Source: Dipteris shenzhenensis (lineage: Eukaryota > Polypodiophyta > Polypodiopsida > Gleicheniales). Taken from it: a DNA stretch of 64,000 nucleotides. How positions within the stretch are numbered: the first letter of the stretch is position 1; each line of letters begins with the position of its first letter. Under the pieces are notes generated by a model that was not told where the DNA came from, made no database searches, and saw nothing but the letters and a program-made list of their open reading frames with translations. Position numbers and translations under genes: made by a program. The stretch lies in NCBI GenBank assembly GCA_047967505.1, contig CM106538.1, one strand, 5' to 3'. Of this stretch, positions 39,151 through 50,704 are shown piece by piece.

Positions 39151-40309
39151 AACCAAGATTGTCATCGATGAGATTGATCACTTGGAGGAGGAACATAGAG
39201 TTCCCAAGAGTGACATAGAGTTCACAAGATGGTCATATTGCATGAGGAACTGTGGGAAGGCCTTCAATACTATAAGAACCATAGTTTGCGAAGTATGTTG
39301 GCTAAAGGCTCCCACTGTGCAAAGTGTTGAGCCTGCATCTTGGAATCCTTGCGTAAATATAAAGTCCTTCAAAGATCTCAGACTTTATCTCTTGTAACCT
39401 TGGATATATATTACTCGGGACTTTTTTAGGTGCTAACCACCCCTCCAATATAGTCGACTTTTCAATAGAACTTGAGTTTAGTAAATTGTCTTCTTTGAAA
39501 AAAAATTAGTAAATTGCCTTTGTATTTATCCATACTTAGATACAATGGTGGTCGCTTTTCAAAATGTAAAAGAGTAAAATTTGGTTGTATACTACCTGGG
39601 TATATAACTTTAGGGGTTGACTATACATTTGGCTTTTCTATATAACTTGAGTTTTAAAGCAATAATTCACCATTTATACATCCTTGGATACAATTGCTTC
39701 ACTCAATTGGACCTTATAATTTGAAAATGTTGCATTTAGTTGGATTCAAAGGTTCTATTTTCTTATGACCGCTTCACTCATGACATGCGATTAGATGGTA
39801 ATTCTAACTGTGTGGTGTGTTCTTACAGTCTATCTCAGCTTAATGCTAGTTCTCATTCTAATCAATTGTTATTACAACTAGATAAACTGACTAAATGCTA
39901 ATCTAAGCTTGTGAACTAGATGCAAAGTCATTATCATTATAGTCTAGATTCTAGCTCAATGCTAATCTGAGCCTGTGAATTAGATCATCCCTCATGCACA
40001 ATCATTGTTATTATATTCTAATTCCGACTGGTCTGAACCTATGAATTACATGGTCCCTCATGCATAGTCATTGTCTCACTAAAATAAGCTCGGTGGTTGT
40101 TTGGTATTAGTATGTTGTTTGGGATTTATATTTTCCCTTGTTTGGGATTTATTGATTGGGATTTACTAAAACAAGCATGGTGGTTGTTTGGGATTTACTA
40201 AAGGTTATATTTTGTGGGGGTTGCAGGTAATCCTAAACCAACAAAAATGCATTTCGTTGCCAATGCCTACCTCCTATGACCAATGCCTACCTCCTCTAGC
40301 CTTAACTAG
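39151..40309. other. Spacer DNA, nothing recognised
   Basis: AT-rich. A loose repetition of ATGCTAATCT(A/G)AGC(T/C)TGTGAA(C/T)TAGAT occurs between 39890 and 40050. No coding domain. Confidence 0.4.
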
Positions 40310-40832
40310 GGTTTGAGCTGACCCAATCATGATTGCATGATGTTCCAACCACCAAGCTATTTTAGGATAATCACATTAAGTCCAAGCTAGCCTAGCTCTG
40401 GTGTTTGAGTTGAACCAACCATGCGGTTGCATGATATTCCAACCATCGGGCTGGTTTAGGAATCACATAACTGGTTTTTGAGCTAAGCCAACCACAATTG
40501 CATGATGTTCCAACCACTGAGCAAGTTTAGGATAATCACATTAAGTCCAAGCTAGAGCCTAGTTATGGTGTTTGAGCTGAACCAACCACACGGTTGCGTG
40601 ATATTCTAACCACCAAGCTGGTTTAGGATAATCACATAACTGGTTTAAGGCAATGTTTGAGATGACCCAACCACAATTGCATGATGTTCCAACCATCGAG
40701 CTGGTTTAGGACAATCACATTAAGTCCAAGCTAGCCTCATTTTGGTTTTTGAGCTGAAGCAACCACATGGTTACATGATATTCCAACCACCGGGCTGGTT
40801 TAGGACAATCACATTCAGTTTAGGCCAGCCTA
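40310..40832. repeat. Dimeric minisatellite, about 170-bp higher-order unit, three copies
   Basis: Two alternating subunits, A (about 97 bp, CACAATTGCATGATGTTCCAA) and B (about 73 bp, CGGTTGCATGATATTCCAAC). A starts near 40312, 40484 and 40655; B near 40408, 40577 and 40748. Both subunits share CCAACCAC, CATGAT(G/A)TTCCAACCA and GGTTTAGGA(T/C)AATCACAT. The strict ABABAB order makes it a small higher-order repeat. Confidence 0.85.
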
Positions 40833-41005
40833 GTAAACTATCCCAAAGCTCAATCACAAACAACCACCAGACTGGTTGAGGCAACCACTGACCTGCATTG
40901 TATCAAGAAATGAAACAAGTAAACTATCCCAAAGCTCAATCACAAGCAACCACCGAGATGGTTTAGGCAACCACTAACCTATGTTGTATCAAGCATGTGT
41001 ACTAC
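40833..41005. repeat. 87-bp tandem duplication
   Basis: GTAAACTATCCCAAAGCTCA begins at 40833 and again at 40920, followed in both by CAACCACC and GGCAACCACT. Directly adjoins the dimeric minisatellite and shares its CAACCACCG..GGTTTAGG core, so it is probably a derived third subunit type. Confidence 0.8.
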
Positions 41006-41819
41006 GTGCTCATCAAACATCTTATATCCCATCTTCTTGATGTCCTTGTTATTTGTAAAAAATCTCGAGAGATGTACGAAGAGTGGAAGCAATGCCTCGT
41101 CATCCCAATCCGAGTAGTCTATGGGCTTCAATAGAATGCAAGAAAAGGAGAGACAGCCTAAGTGCAGAAGTCATTGCAATAGTGGTGATGTTTTGGCATA
41201 AAAATACAAGGTGTTGGTAGGGTTATCACTTTATGAACTTTAGAGTATAGGCTAAAGCTTGTGAAGACTCGAGAATGGTATTTACCTGAATGGCCTTATG
41301 TTGCTTCCTCGAATGCTACCACCAATCATGACATCACAGCTCATTTTCTTCACTCTAATGGCAATGATTAAATGCATGCATCTGCAACAACTGCTTCCTA
41401 TTGCTACTCTGCAAGGAGTCTTTGGTTCCTTATGCCCTGACCAGGCTTTTCATCTTTTCTATCATTTTCTTCTCTTGTAAGCCATAGTGACCTGCATGTT
41501 TTCATGGTGACGATCAATGAAAGATGACAATGCCAAACCAAAATAGAGAGAAGCTAGCTGGTGAGGCAAGCAAAGAATAGAAGTCAACTTACCCAAAAGA
41601 AGACAATGGCAAACCAAATTCTACGCAAGGTCACATCAAGGTGTGTGTGGGTTGCAGGGCATTTGCAAGGTGAGGGTAGGTTGCAGGTACTTAAATCTTC
41701 CAAGATTTGATGGGCGGGAGGTGTGAAAATTCAAAATTCATGGGAATAGAAAAATTTGAGCCATCGGGTTTTCCCCCCTCCGTCGATACACATCAGCAGA
41801 ATTGGATATCCCAAACAAG
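41006..41819. other. Spacer DNA up to the inner boundary of the right arm
   Basis: About 800 bp without recognisable coding or element structure. The inverted arm begins at 41820 (TGCAATGTGGCC), mirroring the end at 27686. Confidence 0.45.
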
Positions 41820-41824
41820 TGCAA

Positions 41825-41973
41825 TGTGGCCTAAAATGCTTAAAAACACAAATAGGCCAAAGGGCACGCTATCGAGTTTGGTGCTGTGTATTATTAAATG
41901 CAATGATCTTTGGCATGCTTATGAGCCATATAGAAAGCAAGTGCATGGAAAAAGAAATAATTCAAAATTGTAA
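41825..41973 (+). pseudogene. Truncated copy of the 27859-27533 frame (right arm)
   Basis: Carries only MWPKMLKNTNRPKGTLSSLV to HGKRNNSKL-stop, with one change (R to C in LVLxIIKC). The lysine-rich N-terminal half present on the left lies outside the arm and is absent here, so this copy is truncated by the duplication boundary. Confidence 0.6.
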
Positions 41974-42762
41974 ATAATGTTGGATTTATTAAAATATCTT
42001 TTCACATGTGCAAATTGCACTCTTCTAGCTCCTTCCATTTTAGGGTGAATCTAGATACCAATACCAACAACTATCAATGTTTTAAGACCACCATGCACTA
42101 GTCCCAATAGTTTAGATTCCAAATTTTCAATCCATTTTTGTTTTCAATAAATCAAAAAAAAATTATGGAGCGTGCCCTCAAATTGGTATGCATCACTTTA
42201 GCACAACATTGGATGCCCATTAACCCATGCATAATGATCTCATTTAGGTGTGTCCTTGGGTTGAGGAGAAGCTCACACAGTGTACTTTAGAATGAATACT
42301 TGGTTGCATGTATATATAGAACAAAATTTTGATTTTTTTGAATAAATTACTATATCCTATAGTCTTTAGGATGCATGCTTCCACATGCTTCACATGCAAC
42401 ATAGCATTTATAATGCTTTAACAGTCTTGTTCTAGATTCTTATTCCATAATTTTTTTCTCTCATGTTCAAGTTTGGAATGTGTACTACAACTTGAAGACA
42501 GTTTGCTGAATTCCATTGAGCAATGCATAATTTGTGGGTCATGCAAGATACCTATATATAGAAAAGTCCCTGAACCTCACCAAAAATGGCTACACCAAAG
42601 CAAACAATGACCTTAGGTACAACACATACTAAAGACTACTCTTTTTTCATGGTAATAGGAATTTAAGTTTGCTTCGTACATTTCATAAACTATGGTTTTA
42701 CATGCTTATGCATAGTCACGAGAGGGAAGCAGATTCCATCTACATCAACCAATGAAGAGTTC
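41974..42762. other. Non-coding arm DNA (block F, right)
   Basis: Mirror of 26745-27532 with about 1% difference. No gene recognised; possibly intronic to the flanking plus-strand frames. Confidence 0.45.
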
Positions 42763-43041
42763 TTGCTGGAGCATGGTGAGGTCCCAATTATACCAGACTT
42801 GTGGTATGTAAAACTATGGCATTCTAGACTTTTGAGTGTCAAGCATTCTCATGGAATCGTAGTGTTCAAGCCTTTGATAATTAATAGGATGTTGCCATGT
42901 TATGCAAAGTCACAAGCATCCTACATGGCAAGGAATGAGGAAATCTATGATACACATCGTATGGAGAGAAAGAAGAGATATCATTGCATGTTTGTAGATG
43001 ACATTGCATTGGAGGATGATGATTTTGAAGATGAACCATAG
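42763..43041 (+). CDS. Unknown conserved exon with acidic C-terminus (right arm)
   Basis: 92 codons from MLEHGEVPIIPDLWYVKLWH to EDDDFEDEP-stop, mirror of 26744-26469. The in-frame sequence continues upstream (KQIPSTSTNEEFL) to a splice-acceptor-like GCATAG near 42717. Differences between arms are few and mostly conservative. Not recognised. Confidence 0.5.
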   Translation: MLEHGEVPIIPDLWYVKLWHSRLLSVKHSHGIVVFKPLIINRMLPCYAKSQASYMARNEEIYDTHRMERKKRYHCMFVDDIALEDDDFEDEP

Positions 43042-43345
43042 GGATACACATGGACATTGTCCAAATGTTTCTCATGTAGTATTGCTATGTGCACTCATAT
43101 ACTTTGTCTCTCTTGAACAATTAAATTTGTTGGGGGGTTTTCATTTCAAAGTTTTAATGTTTGTAGAGCTAGCCACTAGGGAGACACATTGACATTGTAT
43201 CATTTTCCACATAGTATCCATAAGTGCAAGCTTACTTTGGTTCTCTTGAACTATTAATCTTTTCAGAGGGTTTTTGTTACAAATTAAGAACGTCTTTTAT
43301 AATTATAATTTGTCCTCTAATAGTATTATAGTTTAAGTTTCACTG

Positions 43346-43992
43346 TCTGCTAAAGTCCCATTCTTCCTTTCAGCTCTTGCATTTTGCTGAGGAGTATCTG
43401 CACATGTGAATTGTCTTCGAATAACGTGATTTTTGCAAAAGTTCATGAAGGCTGAAGACATGTATTCACCTCCTCTGTCTGATCTCATGACCTTGATCTT
43501 TCTGCCTATTTGGTTTTCTACCATGGCTTTGAATTCTTGAAATCTGATAAACACTTCAAATTTCTCTTTCAGAAAGTAGACCCAACAATATCTGCTGTAG
43601 TCGTCGATGAAGGTCAAGTAATAAAGTGAACCATTGATGCTGCGGGTCTGGGCATAACCCCATACATCTGTATGAATTAAATCAAGAATACCTCGTGCAT
43701 GAGAGGTACTTCTGACAAAGTTGGTTCGCTTTTGTTTGCTGAAGCAGCATGCTTCACAAACCTTTCCAAGAAACTGTAGCTTCGGAATCCCAATTGCCAT
43801 ATTTTGATTCCTGAGATCTAACAAGTACTTGAAGTTGACATGACCATATCTCTTGTGCCATTTTGCAGATAGTGGCATCTGTTGCATTTGAGCTGACATG
43901 GCATGCTTATCTGGTACTGTAGCTAGCATCCTGTATAAGCGTCCTTCCTTGACACCTTTTGCTACTAGCTGACCTGATAGTGCATTCATCAC
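43346..43992 (-). pseudogene. Copia pre-integrase and integrase core, truncated
   Basis: Reads LVAKGVKEGRLYRMLATVPD, then WHKRYGHVNFKYLLDLRNQN, VCEACCFSKQKR, LDLIHTDVWGYAQTRS, YYLTFIDDYSRYCWVYFLKE, KVMRSDRGGEYMSSAFMNFC and TPQQNARAERKNGT. Pre-integrase HHCC plus the D, D and E of the integrase core are all visible (HTDVWG, MRSDRG, ARAERKN). A frameshift at about 43985 separates it from the protease part. The reading is cut a few residues after the catalytic glutamate. Confidence 0.92.
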
Positions 43993-44551
43993 CGTCGAAG
44001 ATGACTTTGTAGTTGTGTTCCATCATTTGACCTACTGACAAAAGGTTCTTACTGAGCTTCGGAACATAGAGCACATCTTTGACTAATCCTTTTGTACCAG
44101 TGAAATTGTTCATAGGGATAACACCTGTCCCTTGAACCGGATTCGGTGTATTGTCTGCTGTATAGATGACATTCTTTTGACCTTCTAATGGCTTCATTTC
44201 TGTGAACCATTCCTGATGATTTGTCATATGAGATGATGCACCGCTGTCGATGTACCAAGGATCCTGTTCCACTTGGTCGACTTGATAGCTGAAATCCTCT
44301 TTGGGATTGAAATCAGTGTCTAGGTGCATGTGCATTGTATCAGTCTGATGCAATTCCTCACTTGCAAGAAACATATTGCCATGTTCATTTGCAAAATGAC
44401 TGTGACTAGAATGTCCACCACGATGTTTTCCTCTTCCTCGGGAATTCCCTCGATTACTGCTGGATTGACCGCCTTGGTCATACTGCTTCTTGCGGCAATC
44501 TCTTTCATAGTGTCCAAACTTGTGACAATAGTTGCATTGAATGTTTGACAC
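43990..44551 (-). pseudogene. Copia zinc knuckle and protease
   Basis: NIQCNYCHKFGHYERDCRKK is a CCHC knuckle. WYIDSGASSHMTNHQEWF carries the DSGA protease active site, followed by LVKDVLYVPKLSKNLLSVGQ and MMEHNYKVIFDGDECTI. A TGA about 18 bp upstream of this ORF's ATG separates it from gag in the same frame. The downstream continuation is lost by frameshift. Confidence 0.9.
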
Positions 44552-44569
44552 ATTAGTGGATGCATTCCC

Positions 44570-45547
44570 TCATCCTTGGAATCTTCCTCGGTTGGAATGA
44601 TTTCCTCTTTGCTGATTTTGATGTTGCTGAGGATGCTGCTGATGCTGATGCTGATTCTGACTTTGATTTTGTTGATGATGATGACCACTTTTCTGATATG
44701 ATCTACCTCTGTTTCTGCCTTTGCCTCTGCTTCTGTCTGAAGCTGTGAATGCCTGATCATTAGAATGACCTTTACGTGCTTGAATGGCCTGAGTCCTGAG
44801 TTCTTCACCAAGTAGAACTGACTGAAGTTCTTCTAGTGTTGGAATTTGCCGTTGGATGGCAATACTCTGGACTAGATTCTCATATCCTTCTCCTAGTCCA
44901 TTCAGGATTACTTGAACCATTTCTGCGAGATTCATAGTCTCTCCTGCTGCTACAAGTTGATTGTTGTAGTCTTTGATGCGGAGTACATAAGCATGACTGG
45001 TTTCACTGCTGTTGCGGAAACTCTGGTTGATCTGGTTTCTCAGGGTGAGAATCCTGGATGTGTTCTTGGACTCGTAGAGAGCTGCGAACATATCCCATGC
45101 TTCTTTTGATGTCTTGACTGTGTTGAGCTGTCCTAGCATGACATCTTGCACATTCTGCTTGATCAGGTGATAGGCATACTTGTCTTTCTTATCCCATTCT
45201 GCTTGAGCTCGGGCAATGGCAGGATCTGCTACTGGTGTGGAAACTGTTTGTGTAGATGTAGATCCCGATGTAGATCCCGTTGCTGGTGTTGTGACAACAG
45301 ATGGAGTAGAGCTACTGGTGGTTGGATCGGCCAATGGTCTAGGTATGGATCCATCGACATACTCCCATTTGTCCTGAAGCACAAGAATGGTCTCCATTCG
45401 GTATTTCCATGTACCATAATTGGAGTTGTCTAACTTAGCAGATGCCTCCAGATTGAGGTTGCTAGTCGACATGGTGCAAACAATGTACTCAAAAAATGTC
45501 CTGGAAAACTCTGTATGAATCAACTGCAAATACACTGAAGATGCCAA
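44570..45547 (-). pseudogene. Copia gag
   Basis: 325 codons. LDNSNYGTWKYRMETILVLQ is the Copia gag N-terminal motif, followed by a UBN2 block (AWDMFAALYESKNTSRILTL, AEMVQVILNGLGEGYENLVQ) and a Q/H/N/R-rich C-terminus (QNQHQHQQHPQQHQNQQ). The methionine at about 45471 (MSTSNLNLEASAKL) is the more likely start; the upstream 25 codons are probably leader. A TGA after NRGRFQG interrupts the natural read into the zinc knuckle. Confidence 0.92.
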
Positions 45548-47883
45548 GTGAAATCTCTGTACCGTCGGTGAAGATAGAACTGCAGTAAATAAGATCTGAC
45601 CTGTGTTACAAGGCTTGTGGCAATGATGCCGGGAATAGCCAAGAGGCTTTACAAGGCTAAAAAATGATGTGCACGATGCCGTGAGATAGCCAAATAGGCT
45701 TTACAATGGTGGCATGTGTGTGTGAAATCAAGTGCTATCTGCCCACTGAATCAATCTGCAATGCCTCTGAACTCTGAAGTCTGCTCACTGAACTGATGAA
45801 CGTAACGTTTCCGGTAATGTAATGATGTGAAATCGGATGTGAGCGTATGGACTGACTCCGAGTAGGTACTAGTCGGGAATTTCGGGCATGGCTTAGATTG
45901 GCAACTTGGGGAATTCAAAGCGTCCCCTTTATGGCGATCTAGTCTACTCTGATCTAGATCTAAACCAACCGTCGATCGATGAAAGAGCAGCAAATAATTC
46001 CTTTTCCTTTGTTCTTTTTAAGTGCTGGGTCAGATGCGTCGATGTAGAGGCAAATGTGCGTGAAGGAAGTGGTTTTGTCGGCGAGGCTCAAATGTGAGTG
46101 TAACTTGCGCCGAAATGTGTGCGTGATGTAACGAGCGCGTAGAGCACAAAAAATCGAGCGACTTTCCTTTTTGGAGCACCCTCAAATTCTTCCTGGATCA
46201 AGAGATATGACTTGATCTAGGTGGAGGGGCAAAAGGAGTGCAAATGGTGCTCAATGATGATGTGTCACTGTGAGTCACATGCAGTGATGATGTGGCACTG
46301 TGCTTAGCAAGAGGTGTGCCAGTGAAGCTCTCTGCTGAGGTGGCAGGAGTGTGCACATGCAATGTGTGCACAGTGTGCCTGGCAAGGGACTGTGCCTGCA
46401 GGGGTCAGTGCTGACTGGACTTCTGAGGTGGCAGTGCTGAGGTGGCATGCTGAGGTGGCACTGATGATGTCAGTAGGGTGAGGTGGCACTGATGATGTGG
46501 CACTGATGATGTGGCATTGATGATGTGGCCTGATGATGTGGCAGTGCTGACATGGCAGATGATGTGGCACAGGTGACGTGGCTGATGACGTGGCACAAGT
46601 GACGTGGCTATCGCTGATGATGTGGTAGAATGACATGTCACTGATGACATGGCACAGGATAAGATGGTGATGTGGCAGATGCTGGAGCCTGCTGACGTGG
46701 CCAGATAAGATGCCGTTGCCACGTGTCGATAGGAGGCATACTGGAATATTTTGAGGTGCTGACGGAATCTTTAAGATTCTGTCATCTTCTCCATCGTCGG
46801 CCGTTTGGAGGTGGTGCGTTGCTGTGTGTGTGGGCGATCCGTTGTAGGAGGCGGGCGTGGAAGGAGCCTTTCTCCTCTTGCCTCGTCTCCAAGCCCTTCG
46901 CCACCTCCAACTCCTTCAGCTGCACTCCCGTTGTCGTGAAGCTTCGTTGCTTCTCAAGCTGCTGCTCCAAGCATCGTTGCCGCGGCTCTTGGCGCCGCTC
47001 AGCTTGCCCTTGCTCTCGTGGATGACTGTCCAAAAGGCAACTTCTACTTTCGTATGCGTTGGTGGAAGCCGTGAGCCGTTGACGAAGCTTGGAGCTTTAC
47101 GTGCAGCCGCTCGTTGGATGGGGCATAGCAGTTCGTAGATAGACGATGGACAAGCTATCTTTGGATAAACCGAGTCGTTGTTGCAAAGTTGCTGAAGGGC
47201 ATTGGAGCATGGTCTTTGAGCGGTGCTTGTTGCAGTGTGTTGGTTGGCGCTGGCATCAGTTGGGAGTCTGTCAAGGAGCCGGCCGTTGGAGCACTTTGTA
47301 GGCGCTGTGCTAAGGAGCCATCGGTGGGCTGGCCTTAGAGGCTGGAGACGACGTGCAACGTGAGATAGAGCTTTGGTTGGAGCTTTGTTGAGAGCTGCTG
47401 ATGGGTTGGAGAGGAGGCTTGTGTAGGGCGTCGAGCGTCGGCTGTAGCTTCAACCCATAACGTAGATGGAGCCCTGGTGTGGCGCAAGAGCCGAGCATGG
47501 AATGTGTTGTTGGAGGCTTTTGTTGAATAGTGTTGGAGCACTGTCGTCCATTGCTGGCTGCTTGTTGCAGCTTAGAATGGACTTGCTAGAGTAGAAGCAA
47601 GTCGAGAGACTCTCACAAATCTCTCTCTCAAAGACTCTCAAGGAAATAAATCTCTCTCTTTCTCTCGATGAACTAAGAATTCCTTCAATAGAATGAACAG
47701 AAATCTCTCAATCTCTCATGAAGAAATCACACATAGAATGGACGGAAATATCTCACCAAATGGACGGAATTTTCTCTCAACAGAAGTGAAGGGAAGGATC
47801 TCACAATCACTCAAGAGAACTCTCAATCTCACAATCTCTCTCACACTCTCAAGAAACTCAATGTCTCAGCAGAAGACAAGGGA
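45548..47883 (-). other. 2.3-kb Copia leader with TGATGATGTGGC repeats
   Basis: Lies between gag and the primer site. 46230-46700 is built from imperfect repeats of about 15 bp around CTGATGATGTGGCA, which include several TGACGTGGC and one CCACGTGTC (46722), bZIP/ABRE-like cores. 46780-47600 is GC-rich without a persuasive ORF. 47600-47870 is rich in TCTCTC and CTCAA. Frames across the repeat are by-products of its periodicity. Confidence 0.6.
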
Positions 47884-48149
47884 GCTCTGATACCATGACA
47901 AAATATGAAGAGGGGAGAGGAGAAGAGTGGAGATGAGGAGAGAGGGCACAGCTAGAGAGCACACCACAAATGACTAACTGTACACTAGAATTAGTTGAAA
48001 AAATAGAATACATACAAACCCTTTTAGGGTTAGGGTTAGGGGATCTAACCCTTTCCTTTATAGCACTCTATAAGGTTAGTGCTATGCACATATGATCACG
48101 TGATGGTGCTATGCACACATGATCACATGATGTTGAGCGTGAACTCTCA
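47884..48149 (-). repeat. Copia 5' LTR (254 bp) and primer site
   Basis: The primer site GCTCTGATACCA (47884-47895) abuts the LTR end TGACAAAATATG. The LTR's other end GAACTCTCA gives a TGAGAG...TTGTCA element on the minus strand. The arm homology resumes at 48152. Confidence 0.85.
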
Positions 48150-48151
48150 AT

Positions 48152-49965
48152 AGAAAGAAGTCCATCTTGGAAATTTTAAAACAAAGATGCAAAAGCAAAT
48201 AATATTGAGTTATACACAACAATGAATAAATAGTAATTGTACAATTGTATTGAACGTATTATATTGAGAACCAAAACAGCATAGATAAAAATATCAAACT
48301 GTTATTGGCCCATAAAGTATAACAACATAAGAAAGGGCATCCACACATGCAACCCCAAACCCTCAAGCAAGAAAATGCATTCAGCTCAAGAAAGAAAAGT
48401 GACTTTGAAGTTCAAGAAAGAAAGAGTGACTTTTGAATATAGTGCATCCATAGTAGCAGCCCCAAACACTCAAAAATAGGTCATGGGACTTTTTGAAGGA
48501 GAGGCGACCTCAAAAATAGCTCTGATATAGTAAAAACATCATGTTGTGTTCTCCATGAGTTTGAATAGAAATCTGGGTAGAAAATTAAGGCTAGGCAACT
48601 TCAAAACTATGTGTATCTACCTAGGATAGTCCCCACCACAATAGAGTGGCCTACTACAAGAAGTTGTGGACAGTAACAATAGGCCTCTTAAATAGGGACG
48701 ACCAATCAAAAATGTCTTTGCCCACTTGGAGAAGTCTCCTGAGGTGAGGGAAAGGGCAACCAACTCCAAAAGTAATAAGATTCAACAACCCATTTGTAGG
48801 GATGATCCCTTGTCTAGTTCAATTATACTACCCAACTGGCTCTGATACCAACTATTAGAATTACAAGATCTATGGAGGCAAATAAGTAAACATGGCTAAG
48901 AGTAGCATGGCTTGAGCAATGTAGACACATAGCAAACGAGTTTATTTATAATGAAGTTAGCCTAATTTAAGTAGAAATTACATCATAGGTCAGGTCCTAG
49001 AAGAGCATCTCAGATCTTATAATCACTCAATTAAGATTCATGAATCTCTCAAGCAACTAGTGGGGAACTAGCACAAGCATTAATAGCTCTCTTATACAGT
49101 GATGAATGGTGGCCATCAATGCCATTGCCGTAGTGTAGCTACAAACATGGACTAGTTTTATTCAAAAATGTGTGTCTTAATGTAAACAATGCAGCACCAT
49201 CCCAACTTTGTTTCTTTGAAGTACTTGAACCTTCACATGTAGGTCTAAAATGTAGCATCACAAGTAATTTCTTCCCAAACATTCAATTATTTCTAGTATT
49301 GCAAGCCATAGTTGTAAAAAACTATAATTTTATGAAATTGGGGATATCCATCCCCTATAGACCAAAGCTAAATTGTAAGGATAATAATAACAATAACAAC
49401 CAATAAAATCTTCAGCTTGTAAGAAAAGATACCTTGTCTTAACCAAAACTGAAATGTCTCTAAACTTATGAAAATTCCAGTACAAAATTGAGAGATACTC
49501 CCAAGAAAAGAAGCTCTCTAAAAGTACTATATCCAAGGCTCAAGCATACAAAATAGAGAAAGGAGACACTTCTCTACCAAGATATTATTTTCCTTCAATG
49601 AAAACTCTCTTACAAGCCTCAAAACATATAAAAGATATCCCTGCCACTGTAGGCACCAACTTAAGTGGCTCAAGCTGCATAGCTAAGACTCCCCTACAAT
49701 AATGACAAAATATCAAATTGATTATTCATCATTTTCAATTTCACATGAATCTCGACTATTTTCTTTCAAAAGAAACATGCTGAAAACATAGCCAAATATA
49801 CACAAAGAATGAACCTATTGATGAATTTCCTACAGTTGCTAGAGAGTGGATGATGTCCTTTTTCTACTTACACAGAATGTGAAATCAATTATCAACTCCA
49901 TGCCTCTTTGATGTTCAGCTTCCTTTAACAAAATCATTGAAAACTTTGTAGTCATTTGCATCCAA
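48152..49965 (-). other. Non-coding arm DNA (block E, right) with LTR primer site
   Basis: Mirror of 22071-23883. The primer site TGGTATCAGAGC is on the minus strand at 48839-48850, with the probable LTR at 48853-49150. No gene. A 14-bp segment (TTCTTTCAAAAGAA, near 49760) is missing in the left arm. Confidence 0.55.
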
Positions 49966-50697
49966 CTAATACTTACCTATTTTTGGGCTATATGTCAAGT
50001 TTGCTAATGCAATAATTGTCTCCATATCTACCATATCAAGATCTGTTAAATCATATGAAAACATTCTTTGTCCCTTCACTTGTTGAGACCACCCATGTTG
50101 AACTTCTACACCTGAAGGTCTTTTAGGCAAATCAAAGCCTCTTTTGTACTCCACATACCTACCTCCAATCTTTCTTCTCATATTTTGAACCCGCCGTCCA
50201 AGATACCAAAAGTCATGAGCAACACTCATCTTATTTGAGCTAGAAGATGAACCTCTCCTTTGACTACTAAAACTATGTTTCTCTACATTCTCTTGGAAGT
50301 GAATAGCACAATCACATCCTATGCCCAAAAAAATCCCATTTGATGTGCATTGCATTTTAGACTCTTTATTGTAATATATAACTTGTCTTACCCTTGTGAG
50401 TCTATCCTTTGATAATGTGGGATTCTCATTGAGTTGGCTTACTAAGGTAGACTTAAAGATAAACTTTGCATCAACTTCTACCACCGAACTTATGCTTTCC
50501 TTATCCTTCCTTGTGAGAGGATTGTGTAACATTGAATCCACCTCATGTCTAATTTCACTTAAAGTAATGATCTCATCATTTTCTTCATTTTTTTCAATCA
50601 AAGGATCTTCCATCCTTAGAGAACTCAATCCATTGTCATGTTCATCTACTTCTCCCATGTCTTTATCCAACATAGACCAAGTGTGGCCAACATCCAC
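49966..50697 (-). CDS. Unknown 243-aa protein (right arm, complete N-terminus)
   Basis: Starts MDVGHTWSMLDKDMGEVDEH. An acidic N-terminal third is followed by KFIFKSTLVSQLNENPTLSK with DRLTRVRQVIYYN, then a CTSNGIFLGIGCDCAIHFQE Cys-containing block, a serine run, a basic YLGRRVQNMRRKIGG and an IIALANLTYSPKIGKY end. A TAG then precedes an in-frame LDANDYKVFNDFVKGS, so the natural protein was longer. I do not recognise the family; transposon-borne accessory protein or captured gene are both possible. It sits about 8 bp downstream of an old Gypsy LTR in the same orientation. Confidence 0.55.
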   Translation of the reverse strand: MDVGHTWSMLDKDMGEVDEHDNGLSSLRMEDPLIEKNEENDEIITLSEIRHEVDSMLHNPLTRKDKESISSVVEVDAKFIFKSTLVSQLNENPTLSKDRLTRVRQVIYYNKESKMQCTSNGIFLGIGCDCAIHFQENVEKHSFSSQRRGSSSSSNKMSVAHDFWYLGRRVQNMRRKIGGRYVEYKRGFDLPKRPSGVEVQHGWSQQVKGQRMFSYDLTDLDMVDMETIIALANLTYSPKIGKY

Positions 50698-50704
50698 TAT
50701 TAAC

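Larger units (their letters stand above)
43344..48149 (-). mobile_element. 3'-truncated Copia retrotransposon (right arm only)
   Basis: The minus-strand element has a 254-bp 5' LTR (47896-48149, TGAGAGTTC ... ATATTTTGTCA), a primer site GCTCTGATACCA at 47884-47895, a 2.3-kb leader, gag, protease and integrase. It stops inside integrase at 43344, where arm block F begins. RT, RNase H and 3' LTR are missing. The left arm has different DNA (23884-26164) in its place, so insertion was followed by a deletion that removed the 3' half plus ancestral flank. Confidence 0.9.

Noticed and set aside
40310-41005. Regular repeats considered as a CRISPR-like array
   Set aside because: Subunits are contiguous and diverged, with no unique spacers; the context is eukaryotic.
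46304-46722. Overlapping frames with HHQCHIISATSS-like repeats
   Set aside because: By-product of the TGATGATGTGGC repeat in a Copia leader.
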